Assembly: GCF_037977055.1 (NCBI RefSeq)
Contig: NZ_CP150274.1
Span: 3,162,001-3,226,000, forward strand
Length of the DNA: 64,000 nucleotides
DNA from: Paenibacillus sp. FSL K6-1096
Lineage (GTDB): Bacteria > Bacillota > Bacilli > Paenibacillales > Paenibacillaceae
Direction: 5' to 3'
The number at the start of each line of letters is the position of its first letter. Positions within the stretch are counted from its first letter, which is position 1. Below the pieces are notes generated by a model. The model was not told the origin of the DNA. It searched no databases and saw nothing but the letters and a program-made list of their open reading frames with translations. Below are positions 42,231 through 51,568 of the stretch, piece after piece. The translations under genes and the position numbers were made by a program.

Positions 42231-43076
42231 TTACTTGCTCACCGGAACCGCATCATAGTATTCCTCCAGCGTAATGCCCCGCTCCGCAATCGATGCGGCG
42301 ATCTCCTTGCCTACATACCGGACATGCCAAGGCTCATAGATATAGCCGGTTATGGCCTCTTTGCCCTCCGGGAACCGGATAATATATCCGTATTCTGTGG
42401 CATGGTCCGCTAACCACAGCGCTTCCTTCGTACCGGCAAAGCAGCTCTCGGCGGCACACTTGCCGTCACTGCCGGAGAGGTCGATGGCCAGGCCGGTCTG
42501 ATGCTCGCTGTGTCCGGGCACTGCACTGTAGGTGCGGGCCTTCTCTTCGCCGTCTCTTTTGACATAGTTGTTGAACAGTCTCCGCTGTGTCGCTTCCGAA
42601 CGGTAGCCCGATACGCCGGCAAGATGAACCCCGTCCTGCTTCGCGGCAGCGACCATCTCCTCCAGTGCGGCGGCCGCCTCCCGGCGGAGCATCCGCTTCT
42701 CAATCTTCTCCGAGAAGATAAAAGGCACATCCGGGTAGACCAGATCAGCCGGCTTATATTCCTCCGGCAGACTGTACTGCTTATTGACCATGACCGTGAT
42801 GCTGTCAGGATCGGCGACTACCATCTCTGCATCCGGGTTCCCTGGAGAGGGAGTATTTTCGGGTGAGGAATCATTGCCCGCGTTCTGTCCGCCCGGCTCT
42901 GCGCTTGGCAGCGGAGATGCATCAGGTCCAGAATCCGGCCCCGCTCCCAGGTCCGTACCTGTGCCTGCATTGGTTCCGTTCTCCGGGGAAGCGGATGGGG
43001 CGGTATACTTCCCGATTCCCCAGCCGACAGCGATAACGATGATGAGTAGAATAACAATTTTGGCGGTTTTGGACAT
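42231..43076 (-). CDS. VanY/LdcB-like D-alanyl-D-alanine carboxypeptidase (M15)
   Basis: 281 residues. One N-terminal membrane helix (about residues 5-22) anchors it; a low-complexity Gly/Ser/Pro/Asn linker (about 27-75) spans the wall; the M15B zinc peptidase domain follows. Zinc ligands are in GHSEHQTGLAIDLSG (His and Asp) and EPWHVRYVG (catalytic Glu region and His). The substrate-binding block SGYRSEATQRRLFNNYV is present. The enzyme removes the terminal D-Ala (or an L,D-link) from peptidoglycan stems. No vanA/B-type resistance genes are adjacent, so it is likely a wall-maintenance enzyme. Confidence 0.9.
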   Translation of the reverse strand: MSKTAKIVILLIIVIAVGWGIGKYTAPSASPENGTNAGTGTDLGAGPDSGPDASPLPSAEPGGQNAGNDSSPENTPSPGNPDAEMVVADPDSITVMVNKQYSLPEEYKPADLVYPDVPFIFSEKIEKRMLRREAAAALEEMVAAAKQDGVHLAGVSGYRSEATQRRLFNNYVKRDGEEKARTYSAVPGHSEHQTGLAIDLSGSDGKCAAESCFAGTKEALWLADHATEYGYIIRFPEGKEAITGYIYEPWHVRYVGKEIAASIAERGITLEEYYDAVPVSK

Positions 43077-43307
43077 ACTTGATTAATCCTCCTATAGGTA
43101 GTGCACACAGCTTCGCTTCTGTACCTCTATCTTCTTGTATCGGTTGTTCCGGTATCTATTAGACAGGCCTAACGGTGAAAATGTTTCAATTGGATGATAA
43201 TGGTGATGGGCGGCGGCATTGTGATCGGTTTTTCGATTACAATTGAGGACATTGAAGCTGCTGGCGGAAATATGAGATAACTCCTCATTTCCTCCCTAAT
43301 AAATAAT

Positions 43308-43347
43308 ACCATAGAACAGCTGGCTGTCCGGCCAACTGCCCTATGGT
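43308..43347 (-). terminator. Terminator after the DEAD-box helicase gene
   Basis: Long stem ACCATAG(G)GCAGTTGGC / GCCAGCTG(TT)CTATGGT with a short loop on the minus strand, followed by an AT-rich run containing TATT repeats. The neighbouring 43219-43250 holds a copy of the ATTGT(A/G)(T/A)TCGG repeat. Confidence 0.75.
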
Positions 43348-43378
43348 AACAAAATTCCGAACCGGCTGTAAACCGCCT

Positions 43379-45112
43379 TTATCTGGAGGAGCCGCGTCCG
43401 CCGCGTGAACCGCCGCCGCCGCGCTTGCCGCGCGCGGAGCTTCCGCTGCTATTGCGCCCGCCGGTGCTGAAGCCGCCTTTGCCGCCCTTCGAGCCGCCGC
43501 GTGAGCCGCCGGCAGAAGCATCATGGCTGCGTGCCACATGCGCCCGGAATTTCGGGCTGGCCTGCGCACCGCCCGGGTTGTATCCCGCACCGGAGCCGGC
43601 CCCCTTGGAGGCGCCGTAGCTGAAGCCACCGGCGTCCGCGCCTCTGGACACGTTGCTGCTGTAGCCGCTGCGCTTGTTGCCCTCCGCAGGCGCGCCCCAG
43701 CCGCCTGCCTCCTTGCCGCCGCGTCCTCCGGCGGCATTGCCCCGCGCAGCCGCGCCAGAGCCGCTGCGCTTGTTGCCCTCCGCAGGCGCGCCCCAGCCGC
43801 CTGCTTCCTTGCCGCCGCGTCCGCGCCCGCCCGGACGCCCTGCGGCCTCCGCGCGCGGCGCACCGCCGCTGCGGCTCTGACCGCGGCCGCCGCGCCCGGC
43901 GCGCGCCGCTTCAGGCGCAGCGTTCTGCCGTCCGCCGCGCGGCGAGCCGCCGCCCTGCACTGAGATGAATTCGCCTGTGCCGAATTCATCCTTCTCATAC
44001 CGGCGGCGGTCCAGCCGCTGGGAGATGCCGCGCTCGATGGCTTCGAGCCCGGCACGGTCGCGCGGCGAAGCAAACGTCACCGCGAGGCCCTTGCCTCCGG
44101 CGCGGCCCGTGCGGCCGATCCGGTGAATGTAGCTGTCCGGGTCCAGCGGCAGATCATAGTTGAAGACATGGGTGATCCCCTCCACGTCCAGACCGCGGGC
44201 CGCCACATCGGTAGCGACCAGCAGCTGCAGCTTCGCGTCGCGGAACCGCTTCATGACCGCCTCGCGCTTGGCCTGCGACAGGTCGCCGTGCAGCTCATCG
44301 CAATCATAGCCGGCCGCCTGCAGCGCTTCATTCAGCTTCGAGGCCCGGCGCTTGGTCCGGCAGAAGATGATGGCCAGATACGGGCGGTCCCGCTCGATCA
44401 GCGAGATCAGCGCTGCCTCTTTGTTGCGGTCCGAGCATTCCACCACCTGCTGGCGGATGTTATCCAGCGGAATCGGCGAGCCGCTTCTGATAATGATATC
44501 CAGCGGCTCCTTCATGTAGTTGGCAGCCAGCCGCTTGATCGGGTCCGGCATGGTCGCGGAGAACAGCATCGTCTGGCGGCGGTACGGCACCGACGTAATG
44601 ATCGCCTCCACATCCTCCAGGAAGCCCATATGCAGCATCTGGTCGGCTTCATCCAGCACCAGCATCTTCACGCCGCCAAGGTCGAGCGTCTCACGGCGCA
44701 GGTGATCCAGCAGCCTTCCCGGCGTACCTATGATCAGATGCCGTCCGCCTTCCAGCTTGCGGAGCTGCTTCTCCACATCCTGGCCGCCGTAGACCGCCAG
44801 AATCTTCACTCCGGTATGGCGCGCCAGCTTGCGCGCTTCCTCCGTAATCTGCAGCGCCAGCTCACGCGTCGGCGCAAGGATCAGCGCCTGCGGATAAGCC
44901 GCCTCCACCCGGATCTTGTCCAAGATCGGCAGCAGAAAAGCCAGCGTCTTCCCCGTCCCCGTCTTCGCCCGGGCAATGACATCCAGCCCCTGCACCACAG
45001 GCGGAATCGCCTCCTCCTGCACCGGCGTCGGCTTGACGATGCCCTGCCCTTTGAGCAGATCGTTCAGCATTTCAGATACTCCTAATTCCTTGAAACTAGG
45101 CAATTGCTCCAC
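43379..45112 (-). CDS. DEAD-box RNA helicase with long RGG-like C-terminal tail
   Basis: 577 residues. The helicase core (about residues 1-370) has the Q-motif (FKELGVSEMLNDLL, KPTPVQEEAIPPV), motif I ARAKTGTGKT, II VLDEADQML, III FSATMP, and VI HRIGRTGRAG. It unwinds structured RNA in ribosome assembly and mRNA decay, as CshA/CshB/DeaD do. About 200 C-terminal residues are disordered and rich in Gly, Arg, Ala and Ser. They include a 32-residue unit (GGKEAGGWGAPAEGNKRSG) repeated twice; in DNA it is a 96-bp direct repeat starting at 43663 and 43759 with one mismatch in 64 bases. The tail probably binds RNA. The length of this tail probably varies between strains. Confidence 0.92.
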   Translation of the reverse strand: MEQLPSFKELGVSEMLNDLLKGQGIVKPTPVQEEAIPPVVQGLDVIARAKTGTGKTLAFLLPILDKIRVEAAYPQALILAPTRELALQITEEARKLARHTGVKILAVYGGQDVEKQLRKLEGGRHLIIGTPGRLLDHLRRETLDLGGVKMLVLDEADQMLHMGFLEDVEAIITSVPYRRQTMLFSATMPDPIKRLAANYMKEPLDIIIRSGSPIPLDNIRQQVVECSDRNKEAALISLIERDRPYLAIIFCRTKRRASKLNEALQAAGYDCDELHGDLSQAKREAVMKRFRDAKLQLLVATDVAARGLDVEGITHVFNYDLPLDPDSYIHRIGRTGRAGGKGLAVTFASPRDRAGLEAIERGISQRLDRRRYEKDEFGTGEFISVQGGGSPRGGRQNAAPEAARAGRGGRGQSRSGGAPRAEAAGRPGGRGRGGKEAGGWGAPAEGNKRSGSGAAARGNAAGGRGGKEAGGWGAPAEGNKRSGYSSNVSRGADAGGFSYGASKGAGSGAGYNPGGAQASPKFRAHVARSHDASAGGSRGGSKGGKGGFSTGGRNSSGSSARGKRGGGGSRGGRGSSR

Positions 45113-45448
45113 CTCACTATTATTCCTGAATTTACATGCGTGTCTAACTTATATTCAATCCTAGAGCGGAGTAATGTACGAAAATGTCAGCTCCCAGCTG
45201 CACACGCAAGGTCCCTCTGCAAACAAAAGCGGAAGCGCCCCGTCGCCGGAGCCCTTCCGTCCATAGGCCCGCAAAGGCTGCGGTCGAAGTTCGGTTTCTG
45301 GGCAGCAGCGATCCACCGGACATTCAGACGGCACTCCATTTGCGTTCCATTACATTTGAATTGTGGCAAGTTATCCTTACCCATTGTACTTGATTGCGCG
45401 CCCTTTGTGTGCATGAGCGGAGAATATTTACGTTCCCCCTCTGAACAG

Positions 45449-47119
45449 CTAGAATCTCCCTGACTTCAAAATAGAGAACAGCAGCCACAGAATCATCAGC
45501 AGGGCGATGACCGAGCCGATCTCCACAATCGGGAAGTCCCAGAGCAGCGAGGGCTCGCCGCGCAGGGAGGAGGCGATAATCAGCCCGGCCATAATGATGC
45601 TGAAGGCCAGCAGCACGATACTGAAGGAGAGCCGGTTGCCGATCCGGCTGAATTTGTGCTCCAGCCCCTGCAGCTCGGGCACTCCGATCTCCACCTTCAG
45701 CTTGCCCTTACTGATCAGGGCCGAGAGCTGACGCGCCTGGGCGGGCAGCTCGACCAGGCTCTCGGCAAGGTCAGCTACCCCGCCCAGCAGCTTGCGCTGC
45801 AGGCGGCTGCCGCTGAAGCGCTGCTTCAGCAGCTGCCTGCCGAAGGGCTCAGCCATCTGCATAATGCTGAAGGCCGGGTCCAGGCTGGCAACCATGCCCT
45901 CCAGGGTCAGCATCGTCTTGCCCAGCATCGCCAGGTCCGGCGGAATGACCAGTTGGTGCTTGCGGGCAATGCCGAACAGATCATTCAGCGCCTTGCCGAT
46001 GCTGACCTGCTTGAACGGGATATCATAATACTGCTCCCGCAGCCGGTCCATATCGTCATGCATGGCCGCGCGGTCGGCGTCCTCCGGGATGACGCCCAGA
46101 CGCAGAATCGCCCGTACCATAGAATCGGTATTCTTGCGCATGAGCGCGATGACCAGCGCAGACAAGCCATCCTTCATATCCTCGCTGAGCCGCCCGACCA
46201 TCCCGAAGTCAATCAGGGCCAGCTTTCCGTCCTCCAGCACCATTACATTCCCGGGATGCGGGTCGGCATGGAAGAAGCCGTGAATGAAGATCTGGTTCAG
46301 CATCATCTGCACAAACTGCTCAGCGATCGTCTTGAGCTTGAAGCCTGCCCCAAGCAGCTCCTCCCTGCGGTTCAGGGTGATCCCTTCCATATATTCCATC
46401 GTCAGCACCCTCGTGGAGCTGAAGTCCCAAAAGATCGTTGGGATGTATACATTATCTTGGGCCGACAGCTGTCCGGCTATACGTTCGGCATTGCGGCCTT
46501 CCTGGGAATAATCCAGCTCGGCCAGCAGGGCCCGGGAGAATTCCTCAATCATCCGGGCGAGGCCGTATTGCTTGGCCCAGTCCAGCCTGCGCTCGGCCAG
46601 CAGGCTCAGGTCCTTCAGAATCTCAAGGTCCCTGGTCATGGTCCGCATGACGCCGGGGCGTTGGATTTTGACGGCAACACTCTGCCCGCCATGCAGCACC
46701 GCCCGGTGAACCTGCCCGATGGAAGCAGCAGCAAGCGGGCTGTTCTCAAAATATTCGAAGACCGCATCAATCCGCTGGTCCAGTTCTTGTTCAATAATGT
46801 TGCGCGCTGTCTCCGCCGAGAAGGGCGGCACATTGTCCTGAAGCTTGACCAGCTCCTGGATGATCGAATCGGGCAGCAGGTCGGAGCGCGTGCTGGCCAG
46901 CTGGCCCAGCTTGACGAAGGTCGGCCCCAGCTCCTCCAGCACCCGGCGAATCCTTTCACCGAGCGTCACGCTCTCATGAACCTCCTGGGTAATAATCCGG
47001 CGCGGGAGCGACAAGAGATGATACAGTCCCAGTTCCTCCACCATATAGCCGAAGCCATGACGCATAAGCGCCATGGCTATTGCCCGGTAACGTCCGGCAT
47101 GTCTGATACGGACCGCCAT
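45449..47119 (-). CDS. ABC1/AarF/UbiB-family atypical kinase
   Basis: 556 residues. The protein-kinase-like core carries the family's KxGQ motif (FVKLGQLASTRSDLLP near residue 70), the Ala-rich loop SPLAAASIGQVHRAVL, Lys and Glu of the N-lobe, and the HADPHPGNVMV and LIDFGMVG catalytic loops. Two C-terminal membrane helices close it (about 500-550). UbiB-like proteins bind isoprenoid lipids and support quinone synthesis or lipid homeostasis; in menaquinone-using Bacillota the role is open. The start abuts the stop of the phasin-like gene (TAAATG), so the two are coupled. Confidence 0.92.
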   Translation of the reverse strand: MAVRIRHAGRYRAIAMALMRHGFGYMVEELGLYHLLSLPRRIITQEVHESVTLGERIRRVLEELGPTFVKLGQLASTRSDLLPDSIIQELVKLQDNVPPFSAETARNIIEQELDQRIDAVFEYFENSPLAAASIGQVHRAVLHGGQSVAVKIQRPGVMRTMTRDLEILKDLSLLAERRLDWAKQYGLARMIEEFSRALLAELDYSQEGRNAERIAGQLSAQDNVYIPTIFWDFSSTRVLTMEYMEGITLNRREELLGAGFKLKTIAEQFVQMMLNQIFIHGFFHADPHPGNVMVLEDGKLALIDFGMVGRLSEDMKDGLSALVIALMRKNTDSMVRAILRLGVIPEDADRAAMHDDMDRLREQYYDIPFKQVSIGKALNDLFGIARKHQLVIPPDLAMLGKTMLTLEGMVASLDPAFSIMQMAEPFGRQLLKQRFSGSRLQRKLLGGVADLAESLVELPAQARQLSALISKGKLKVEIGVPELQGLEHKFSRIGNRLSFSIVLLAFSIIMAGLIIASSLRGEPSLLWDFPIVEIGSVIALLMILWLLFSILKSGRF

Positions 47120-47467
47120 TTATTCCGCTGGCGTGTCCGGCGCAGGGTTCTCCCGGGGCGATGCCCCCTCCAGCTCGGCCACACGGCTCTCCAGCAAGGC
47201 AATGCGCGATTCCAATGCGGCGATGTCGGCCTGAACCGGCACCTTAAGCTCCTTCAGCACCCGCTGGACCTGCTCATGCACAGCAGATTTGAACGCTCCC
47301 CGTTCTTCATCCCCGCGCTCAATAAGCCGGTCTACCAGCGCCTTGGATTCGGAAGGCGCCAGCTCTCCCCGCTTGACCAGCTCGTCTACAACCTTCTCCA
47401 CTTTCTCCTTACTGACAATGGTGAGGCCCACTCCTAAAGAAATGGCTTTCTTGAATAAATCACTCAT
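47120..47467 (-). CDS. Phasin-family (PhaF-like) protein
   Basis: 115 residues. An amphipathic N-terminus (MSDLFKKAISLGVGLTIVSKEKVEKVVDELVKRGELAPSE) is followed by a C-terminal coiled coil (ADIAALESRIALLESRVAELEG). This is the pattern of small phasin/polyhydroxyalkanoate-granule-associated proteins that often sit next to ABC1/UbiB genes. It may coat lipid or act as partner of the downstream kinase. GGGAGGGAATTGTC precedes the ATG. No polyhydroxyalkanoate synthase is in the window, so a storage role is doubtful. Confidence 0.78.
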   Translation of the reverse strand: MSDLFKKAISLGVGLTIVSKEKVEKVVDELVKRGELAPSESKALVDRLIERGDEERGAFKSAVHEQVQRVLKELKVPVQADIAALESRIALLESRVAELEGASPRENPAPDTPAE

Positions 47468-47530
47468 GACAATTCCCTCCCAAAGATTGCAGTTATGGAT
47501 AAAGTATACCCCTTAGCCCGCCATTTCACA

Positions 47531-47552
47531 AAATAACCCTGCAAAGCGGGGC
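47531..47552 (-). terminator. Terminator after the ThuA-like gene
   Basis: Minus strand CCCCGC, TTT loop, GCAGGG then TTATTTTG: a short stem with a T-rich tail 20 bp after the stop. Confidence 0.65.
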
Positions 47553-47572
47553 TTGCAAACCTAATCTCACGA

Positions 47573-48205
47573 TTATCTCGGAATCCGCGCGGCCCAGGTG
47601 GCCGCCTGCAGCAGCAGCCGGCGGACAGCCGGATGATGGAAGGTCGGCTCATGATGCCCCGGCATCAGGAAGACTACCCGCCCCTGGCCGTAGCTGTGGC
47701 ACCAGGCCGCAGGCACCCGCTCGCCGTCTGCCTCGTACTCGAGCAGAATGGTCTTCTCGGTGAACGGATCGAACTCGAACCGGTACGGCTCTTCGTCAAG
47801 CTGGAAATCCTCAATACCCTCGGTGATAACATGCTCATGCACCTTGAAATCCAGCGTAGTATACGGCGGATGGCCGGTGAATCTTCCGCCGAATAACTGG
47901 GCCAGCTCATAACGCTTTGCCAGCGATATCCCCGTATGCAGGACAATCAGGCCTCCGCCTCCGCTGACATAACTGAGCAGACCCGCGGTCTGCTGCGGAG
48001 ATACCGATTCATTCCATAACTCATTATAAGCAATACAGAGATCATATCCGGCCAGATGCTCGCCCAGCAGCAGCTTGCGGTTCTCCGAGCACTGTACCGT
48101 CAGCAGCTCATTCAGAATCCCGCTGACCTGCTTGTCCACTCCCTGCAGCGGGTGGAAACGGGGGTGTGTGTAATCTCCTAATAATAGGCACTTTCTCTTA
48201 TCCAT
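47573..48205 (-). CDS. ThuA-like domain protein
   Basis: 210 residues with a class-I glutamine-amidotransferase-like fold as in ThuA. Visible blocks: LLGDYTHPRFHPLQG, the central GGGGLIVLHTGISLAKRYELAQLFGGRFTGHPPYTTLDF, and the C-terminal PAAWCHSYGQGRVVFLMPGHHEPTFHHPAVRRLL. ThuA proteins are linked to disaccharide (trehalose, sucrose) utilisation through 3-keto-sugar metabolism, but the exact reaction is uncertain. ATG at 48205 after GAGGAGG. No sugar genes are adjacent. Confidence 0.85.
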   Translation of the reverse strand: MDKRKCLLLGDYTHPRFHPLQGVDKQVSGILNELLTVQCSENRKLLLGEHLAGYDLCIAYNELWNESVSPQQTAGLLSYVSGGGGLIVLHTGISLAKRYELAQLFGGRFTGHPPYTTLDFKVHEHVITEGIEDFQLDEEPYRFEFDPFTEKTILLEYEADGERVPAAWCHSYGQGRVVFLMPGHHEPTFHHPAVRRLLLQAATWAARIPR

Positions 48206-48247
48206 AGGGCTCCTCCTCAAATCTTATCTTTATAGTGATGCCATTCT

Positions 48248-49063
48248 TCACCGCCGGTTCGCCGCAAGATACTGCCCCAGGCTGACCAGCATACTGCCCA
48301 TCCGCTCACGCTCCGGCATGATAATCCGTTGCACGCCCTCTTCCTTCAGCGCCTCCGAGGTCACCCTGCCGACAGACACAGCCAGCACCTTGTCCTCCAG
48401 AGCCTGAACAAGGGCTTCAAGCCGTCCCTGTTCCCGGGCATGCTGCGCCAGGAAGCGGAACTGCGGCGCGCTGGTGAACGCTACCGCATCCACCTGTCCT
48501 GTGGTAATCTCATTAAGCAGCTGCTCCAGCGCCCCCGGCTCAGGCTCGGTATACCGGTAGGGCTGCACACAGCCAACGGTAGCCCCCGCCTGCTCCAGCC
48601 ACCCGGTGAGCTGCGGCGCGGTCTCCCCGTGCAGCTGCAGCATGACCCGCTTGCCCCGGAGATTCCACCCCTGTAAGCCCCGGATCAGGCCGGCATTGCT
48701 GCCGTCATCATCGCGCACCGCCGGCTCAAGCCCCCGCTTCTTCAGCGCGTTCACGGTCTTGTAGCCGCGCGCTGCAACCGGTGAGGCGGAGAGAACCTCC
48801 AGGAAGCGCTCCGCCATTCCCAGCTTCCCGGCCGTTTCGAACAGGGCTTCAAGCCCCATGCCGGTAGTCAGCACAGCCAGATCCGGCGGCTGCTCCACCC
48901 ATGCCTTCAGCCCGTCATGCAAGGCGGCGTCATCCACGAAGGATGTTCCCTGAGCCGGACGGTGCAGGGCGGTCCCGCCCATATTCTCAACCAGCTTCGC
49001 CATTTCCTCCGCTTTGCGCGGACCGGCCAGGGCAACAGTCAGCCCCTTCAATTGCTCTGCCAT
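48248..49063 (-). CDS. hemD: Uroporphyrinogen-III synthase
   Basis: 271 residues with the two-lobed HemD fold: LKGLTVALAGPRKAEEMAKLVENMGGTALHRPA at the start, VLTTGMGLEALF, the hinge RGYKTVNALKKRGLEP, and the second lobe VDAVAFTSAPQFRFLAQHA, with a C-terminal VSVGRVTSEALKEEGV. It closes hydroxymethylbilane to uroporphyrinogen III in tetrapyrrole synthesis. ATG at 49063 after GGGGAGAA. It lies outside any visible hem operon, so it may be a stand-alone HemD-like paralogue; a second copy in a hem cluster elsewhere is likely. Confidence 0.85.
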   Translation of the reverse strand: MAEQLKGLTVALAGPRKAEEMAKLVENMGGTALHRPAQGTSFVDDAALHDGLKAWVEQPPDLAVLTTGMGLEALFETAGKLGMAERFLEVLSASPVAARGYKTVNALKKRGLEPAVRDDDGSNAGLIRGLQGWNLRGKRVMLQLHGETAPQLTGWLEQAGATVGCVQPYRYTEPEPGALEQLLNEITTGQVDAVAFTSAPQFRFLAQHAREQGRLEALVQALEDKVLAVSVGRVTSEALKEEGVQRIIMPERERMGSMLVSLGQYLAANRR

Positions 49064-49247
49064 CAACGATTCTCCCCTCATCACCCCGTATTGTTGCTTA
49101 TCAGTATACTTGTAAAAGCAGGTAAAAGAAAAGACCGTTCCGGATTTTTCCCCTGAATCTGTTGCTTTGCAGAAGCCCGCCTGTGCACAACAAAAGACCG
49201 TCCGGATACGAACGGCCTCTCTTCAGGTAATGACCGGAACGCGGCCT

Positions 49248-49649
49248 CTAATTCTTACGCTGGCTCTTGCTCCGGCAAGCCGGGCACACACCGCCGAATA
49301 CAACATGTGTATGGGTGATGGAGTAGCCGGTATCGGCTGCAACCGAGTCCATCCACTCCTGCGGCACCTGGCTCATCACCTCATCCACTGCGCCGCACAC
49401 CTCGCAGATAATATGCTGATGGTCGTCCAGACGGGCATCGTAACGGCTCGCCGCCTCCCCCAGCTTCAGCTCGCGGATCATCTGCTTATCCGACAGATAA
49501 CGCAGGGAATTATAGACGGTTCCATAGGCCAGGTTATGTCCCTGCTCAACGAGCCGGTTCATCACCTCCGCTGCGGTCGGATGGTCATGGGAATTACGAA
49601 CGATATCATAAACGGCTTGGCGTTGAGCGGTTAAGTTCAGGGTCTTCAT
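49248..49649 (-). CDS. Fur-family regulator (PerR-like)
   Basis: 133 residues. The N-terminal winged helix carries LTAQRQAVYDIVRNSHDHPTAAEVMNRLVEQGHNLAYGTVYNSLRYL. The C-terminal metal domain carries RYDARLDDHQHIICEVCGAVDE and CPACR, giving two CxxC pairs that bind structural zinc and His/Asp ligands for the sensing metal. It is closest in feel to PerR among Fur, Zur and PerR. The start is ATG at 49649 with GAGGATG upstream. A sigma-A promoter is visible at 49681-49709. It stands next to an antioxidant-type oxidoreductase gene in the opposite direction. Metal specificity cannot be assigned from motifs alone. Confidence 0.88.
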   Translation of the reverse strand: MKTLNLTAQRQAVYDIVRNSHDHPTAAEVMNRLVEQGHNLAYGTVYNSLRYLSDKQMIRELKLGEAASRYDARLDDHQHIICEVCGAVDEVMSQVPQEWMDSVAADTGYSITHTHVVFGGVCPACRSKSQRKN

Positions 49650-49680
49650 TGTAATCATCCTCTGACTTGTTTTTAGATCA

Positions 49681-49709
49681 AGTATAAATTCTGCTGCTGC
49701 CATCGTCAA
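49681..49709 (-). promoter_or_regulatory. Promoter of the Fur-family regulator gene
   Basis: Minus strand TTGACG (49704-49709), 17 bp, TATACT (49681-49686). No clear 7-1-7 Fur/PerR box overlaps it. Confidence 0.75.
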
Positions 49710-49878
49710 TCTGTTCCATTATTGTCAGCCTCTGCGGCCGCCCGGACGCTGCTTGATCATTCCCGGATATCTGGTACTTCCTGCCTCTTTTCATGCACCT
49801 GCTGCCGGGGGCGGGGGCGTTTCTTTTTACAAGAGAGTGGTAATAAATGAGATGGATACCGACTAGGAGGGATAACCT

Positions 49879-51438
49879 ATGGGTTCACAGGAATATCATT
49901 CGCAAGGCCTGCCGCAATTTCCGGAATCCTTCTGGAGAGGCAGCACGGAGCTTCCGTCTTTTCCGAAGCTGGCTGAGAATCATGTCACCGACGTTGCGAT
50001 TGTAGGGGCAGGCATTACCGGTATCACCACCGCGTATCTGCTGTCCAAGGCCGGATATAAGGTAACTCTGCTGGAGGCTGGCGGGATTCTCAATGGAACT
50101 ACAGGGTTCACCAGCGCCAAAATCTCCGCCCAGCACGGAATGATCTACGATGATCTGCTGAAGCATTTCGGAGAAGAGCAGGCCCGGATGTATTATCAGT
50201 CGAACCATGAGGCCATGGAATGGATGATTGCCACTGCGGAGGAGCTCGGCCTGGACTGCGGGATGAAGCAGGAAGCCGCCTATCTGTACGCGGATAAGGA
50301 AGACGCGAAGAAGCTGAAGGAGCTGGAGGCCGAATTCGCGGCGTACCAGAAGCTGGGCATCCCCGGCGAATGGCTGGATGCGGTGCCGCTGCCGCTGGGC
50401 GCAGGCGGGGCGATCCGGCTGTCCGGGCAAGCCCGATTCCACCCGCTGCACTATCTGAAGGGGCTGCTGCAGGCAGTGCTGGACCGGGGAGGCCAGATCT
50501 ATGAGCATACGACGATTGGCGAGCAGGTCGATACGGACGGGCAGCTCACGCTGCATACCGAGGGGGATCAATACGAGATCCGCTGCCGCCATGCGGTGTC
50601 TGCTTCCCATTTTCCCTTCTATGACGGCGGTTCCCTCTACTTCTCCCGGCTGCACGCTGAGCGTTCCTACTGCCTGGCCTTCGAGCCGGAGACCGATTAT
50701 GAAGGCGGCATGTACCTGAGCGCCAGCGAGCCGACCCGTTCGCTCCGTGCGGTGGAGTGGGGGGACAAAAAGCTGGTGATCGCCGGCGGGGAGAACCACA
50801 AGACCGGGCAGGGCATCTGCACCTTCGGGCATTATGAGAAGCTGGAGCAGTTCGCGGGCGGGCTGCTGGGCATCCGCAGCATTCCTTTCCGCTGGTCCAC
50901 CCAGGATCTGATCACGCTCGACAACGTTCCTTACATCGGCAAACGGGCGGAGGATGAGGAAATCTATATCGCCACCGGCTTCGCCAAATGGGGCATGACG
51001 AACGGAACGCTGGCCGCCCGCCTGATTGCCGACGGGATTATGGGCAACAGCAACCCCTATACCGGGCTGTATGATCCCACACGCTTCAAGGCGGTGCCGG
51101 CCATCAAGAACTTCCTTGTGCAGAACCTCTCTGTCGCCAAAGAGCTGGTCAGCGGCAAGGTGGAGATTGTCCACAAAAAGACGCGGGAGCTTGCGCCGGA
51201 TGAAGGTGCAGTTGTCGTACATGACGGCAAACGCGTGGGCGCCTACCGCGATCCTGAAGGCAAGCTGCATCTCGTAGACAGAACCTGCACCCATATGGGC
51301 TGCGAATGCGAATGGAATGACGGAGAGCGCTCCTGGGACTGCCCGTGCCACGGCTCCCGCTTCTCCTATGAAGGCAAGGTGCTCGAAGGACCGGCCACGG
51401 TGCCGCTTAAGACTATTGAGGCGCAGGATGTGAACTAG
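49879..51438 (+). CDS. FAD-dependent oxidoreductase with C-terminal Rieske domain (YhfW-like)
   Basis: 519 residues. The N-terminal D-amino-acid-oxidase-like FAD fold starts DVAIVGAGITGITTAYLLSKAGYKVTLLEAG (about residues 37-70), with GTTGFTSAKIS after it. The C-terminal Rieske [2Fe-2S] domain has C470-x-H472 and C488-x2-H491 (CTHMGC and CPCHGSRF). This fusion is the YhfW type of Bacillus, whose substrate is unknown; electrons probably pass between FAD and the iron-sulfur cluster. The ATG follows GGAGGGATAACCT. It is divergent from the Fur-family regulator. Confidence 0.92.
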   Translation: MGSQEYHSQGLPQFPESFWRGSTELPSFPKLAENHVTDVAIVGAGITGITTAYLLSKAGYKVTLLEAGGILNGTTGFTSAKISAQHGMIYDDLLKHFGEEQARMYYQSNHEAMEWMIATAEELGLDCGMKQEAAYLYADKEDAKKLKELEAEFAAYQKLGIPGEWLDAVPLPLGAGGAIRLSGQARFHPLHYLKGLLQAVLDRGGQIYEHTTIGEQVDTDGQLTLHTEGDQYEIRCRHAVSASHFPFYDGGSLYFSRLHAERSYCLAFEPETDYEGGMYLSASEPTRSLRAVEWGDKKLVIAGGENHKTGQGICTFGHYEKLEQFAGGLLGIRSIPFRWSTQDLITLDNVPYIGKRAEDEEIYIATGFAKWGMTNGTLAARLIADGIMGNSNPYTGLYDPTRFKAVPAIKNFLVQNLSVAKELVSGKVEIVHKKTRELAPDEGAVVVHDGKRVGAYRDPEGKLHLVDRTCTHMGCECEWNDGERSWDCPCHGSRFSYEGKVLEGPATVPLKTIEAQDVN

Positions 51439-51568
51439 GGCATGGCTTGTGCCGGGCTGGCCGGACTGCCCGGCGTGATTGTCCCGGGCTGCTCAGGTAT
51501 AATAGCCTTAGCCTTATGTCTATCTTGCAGGTTGAAACTATTCTATTGAAGGAGCGTGACGGCAGGTT

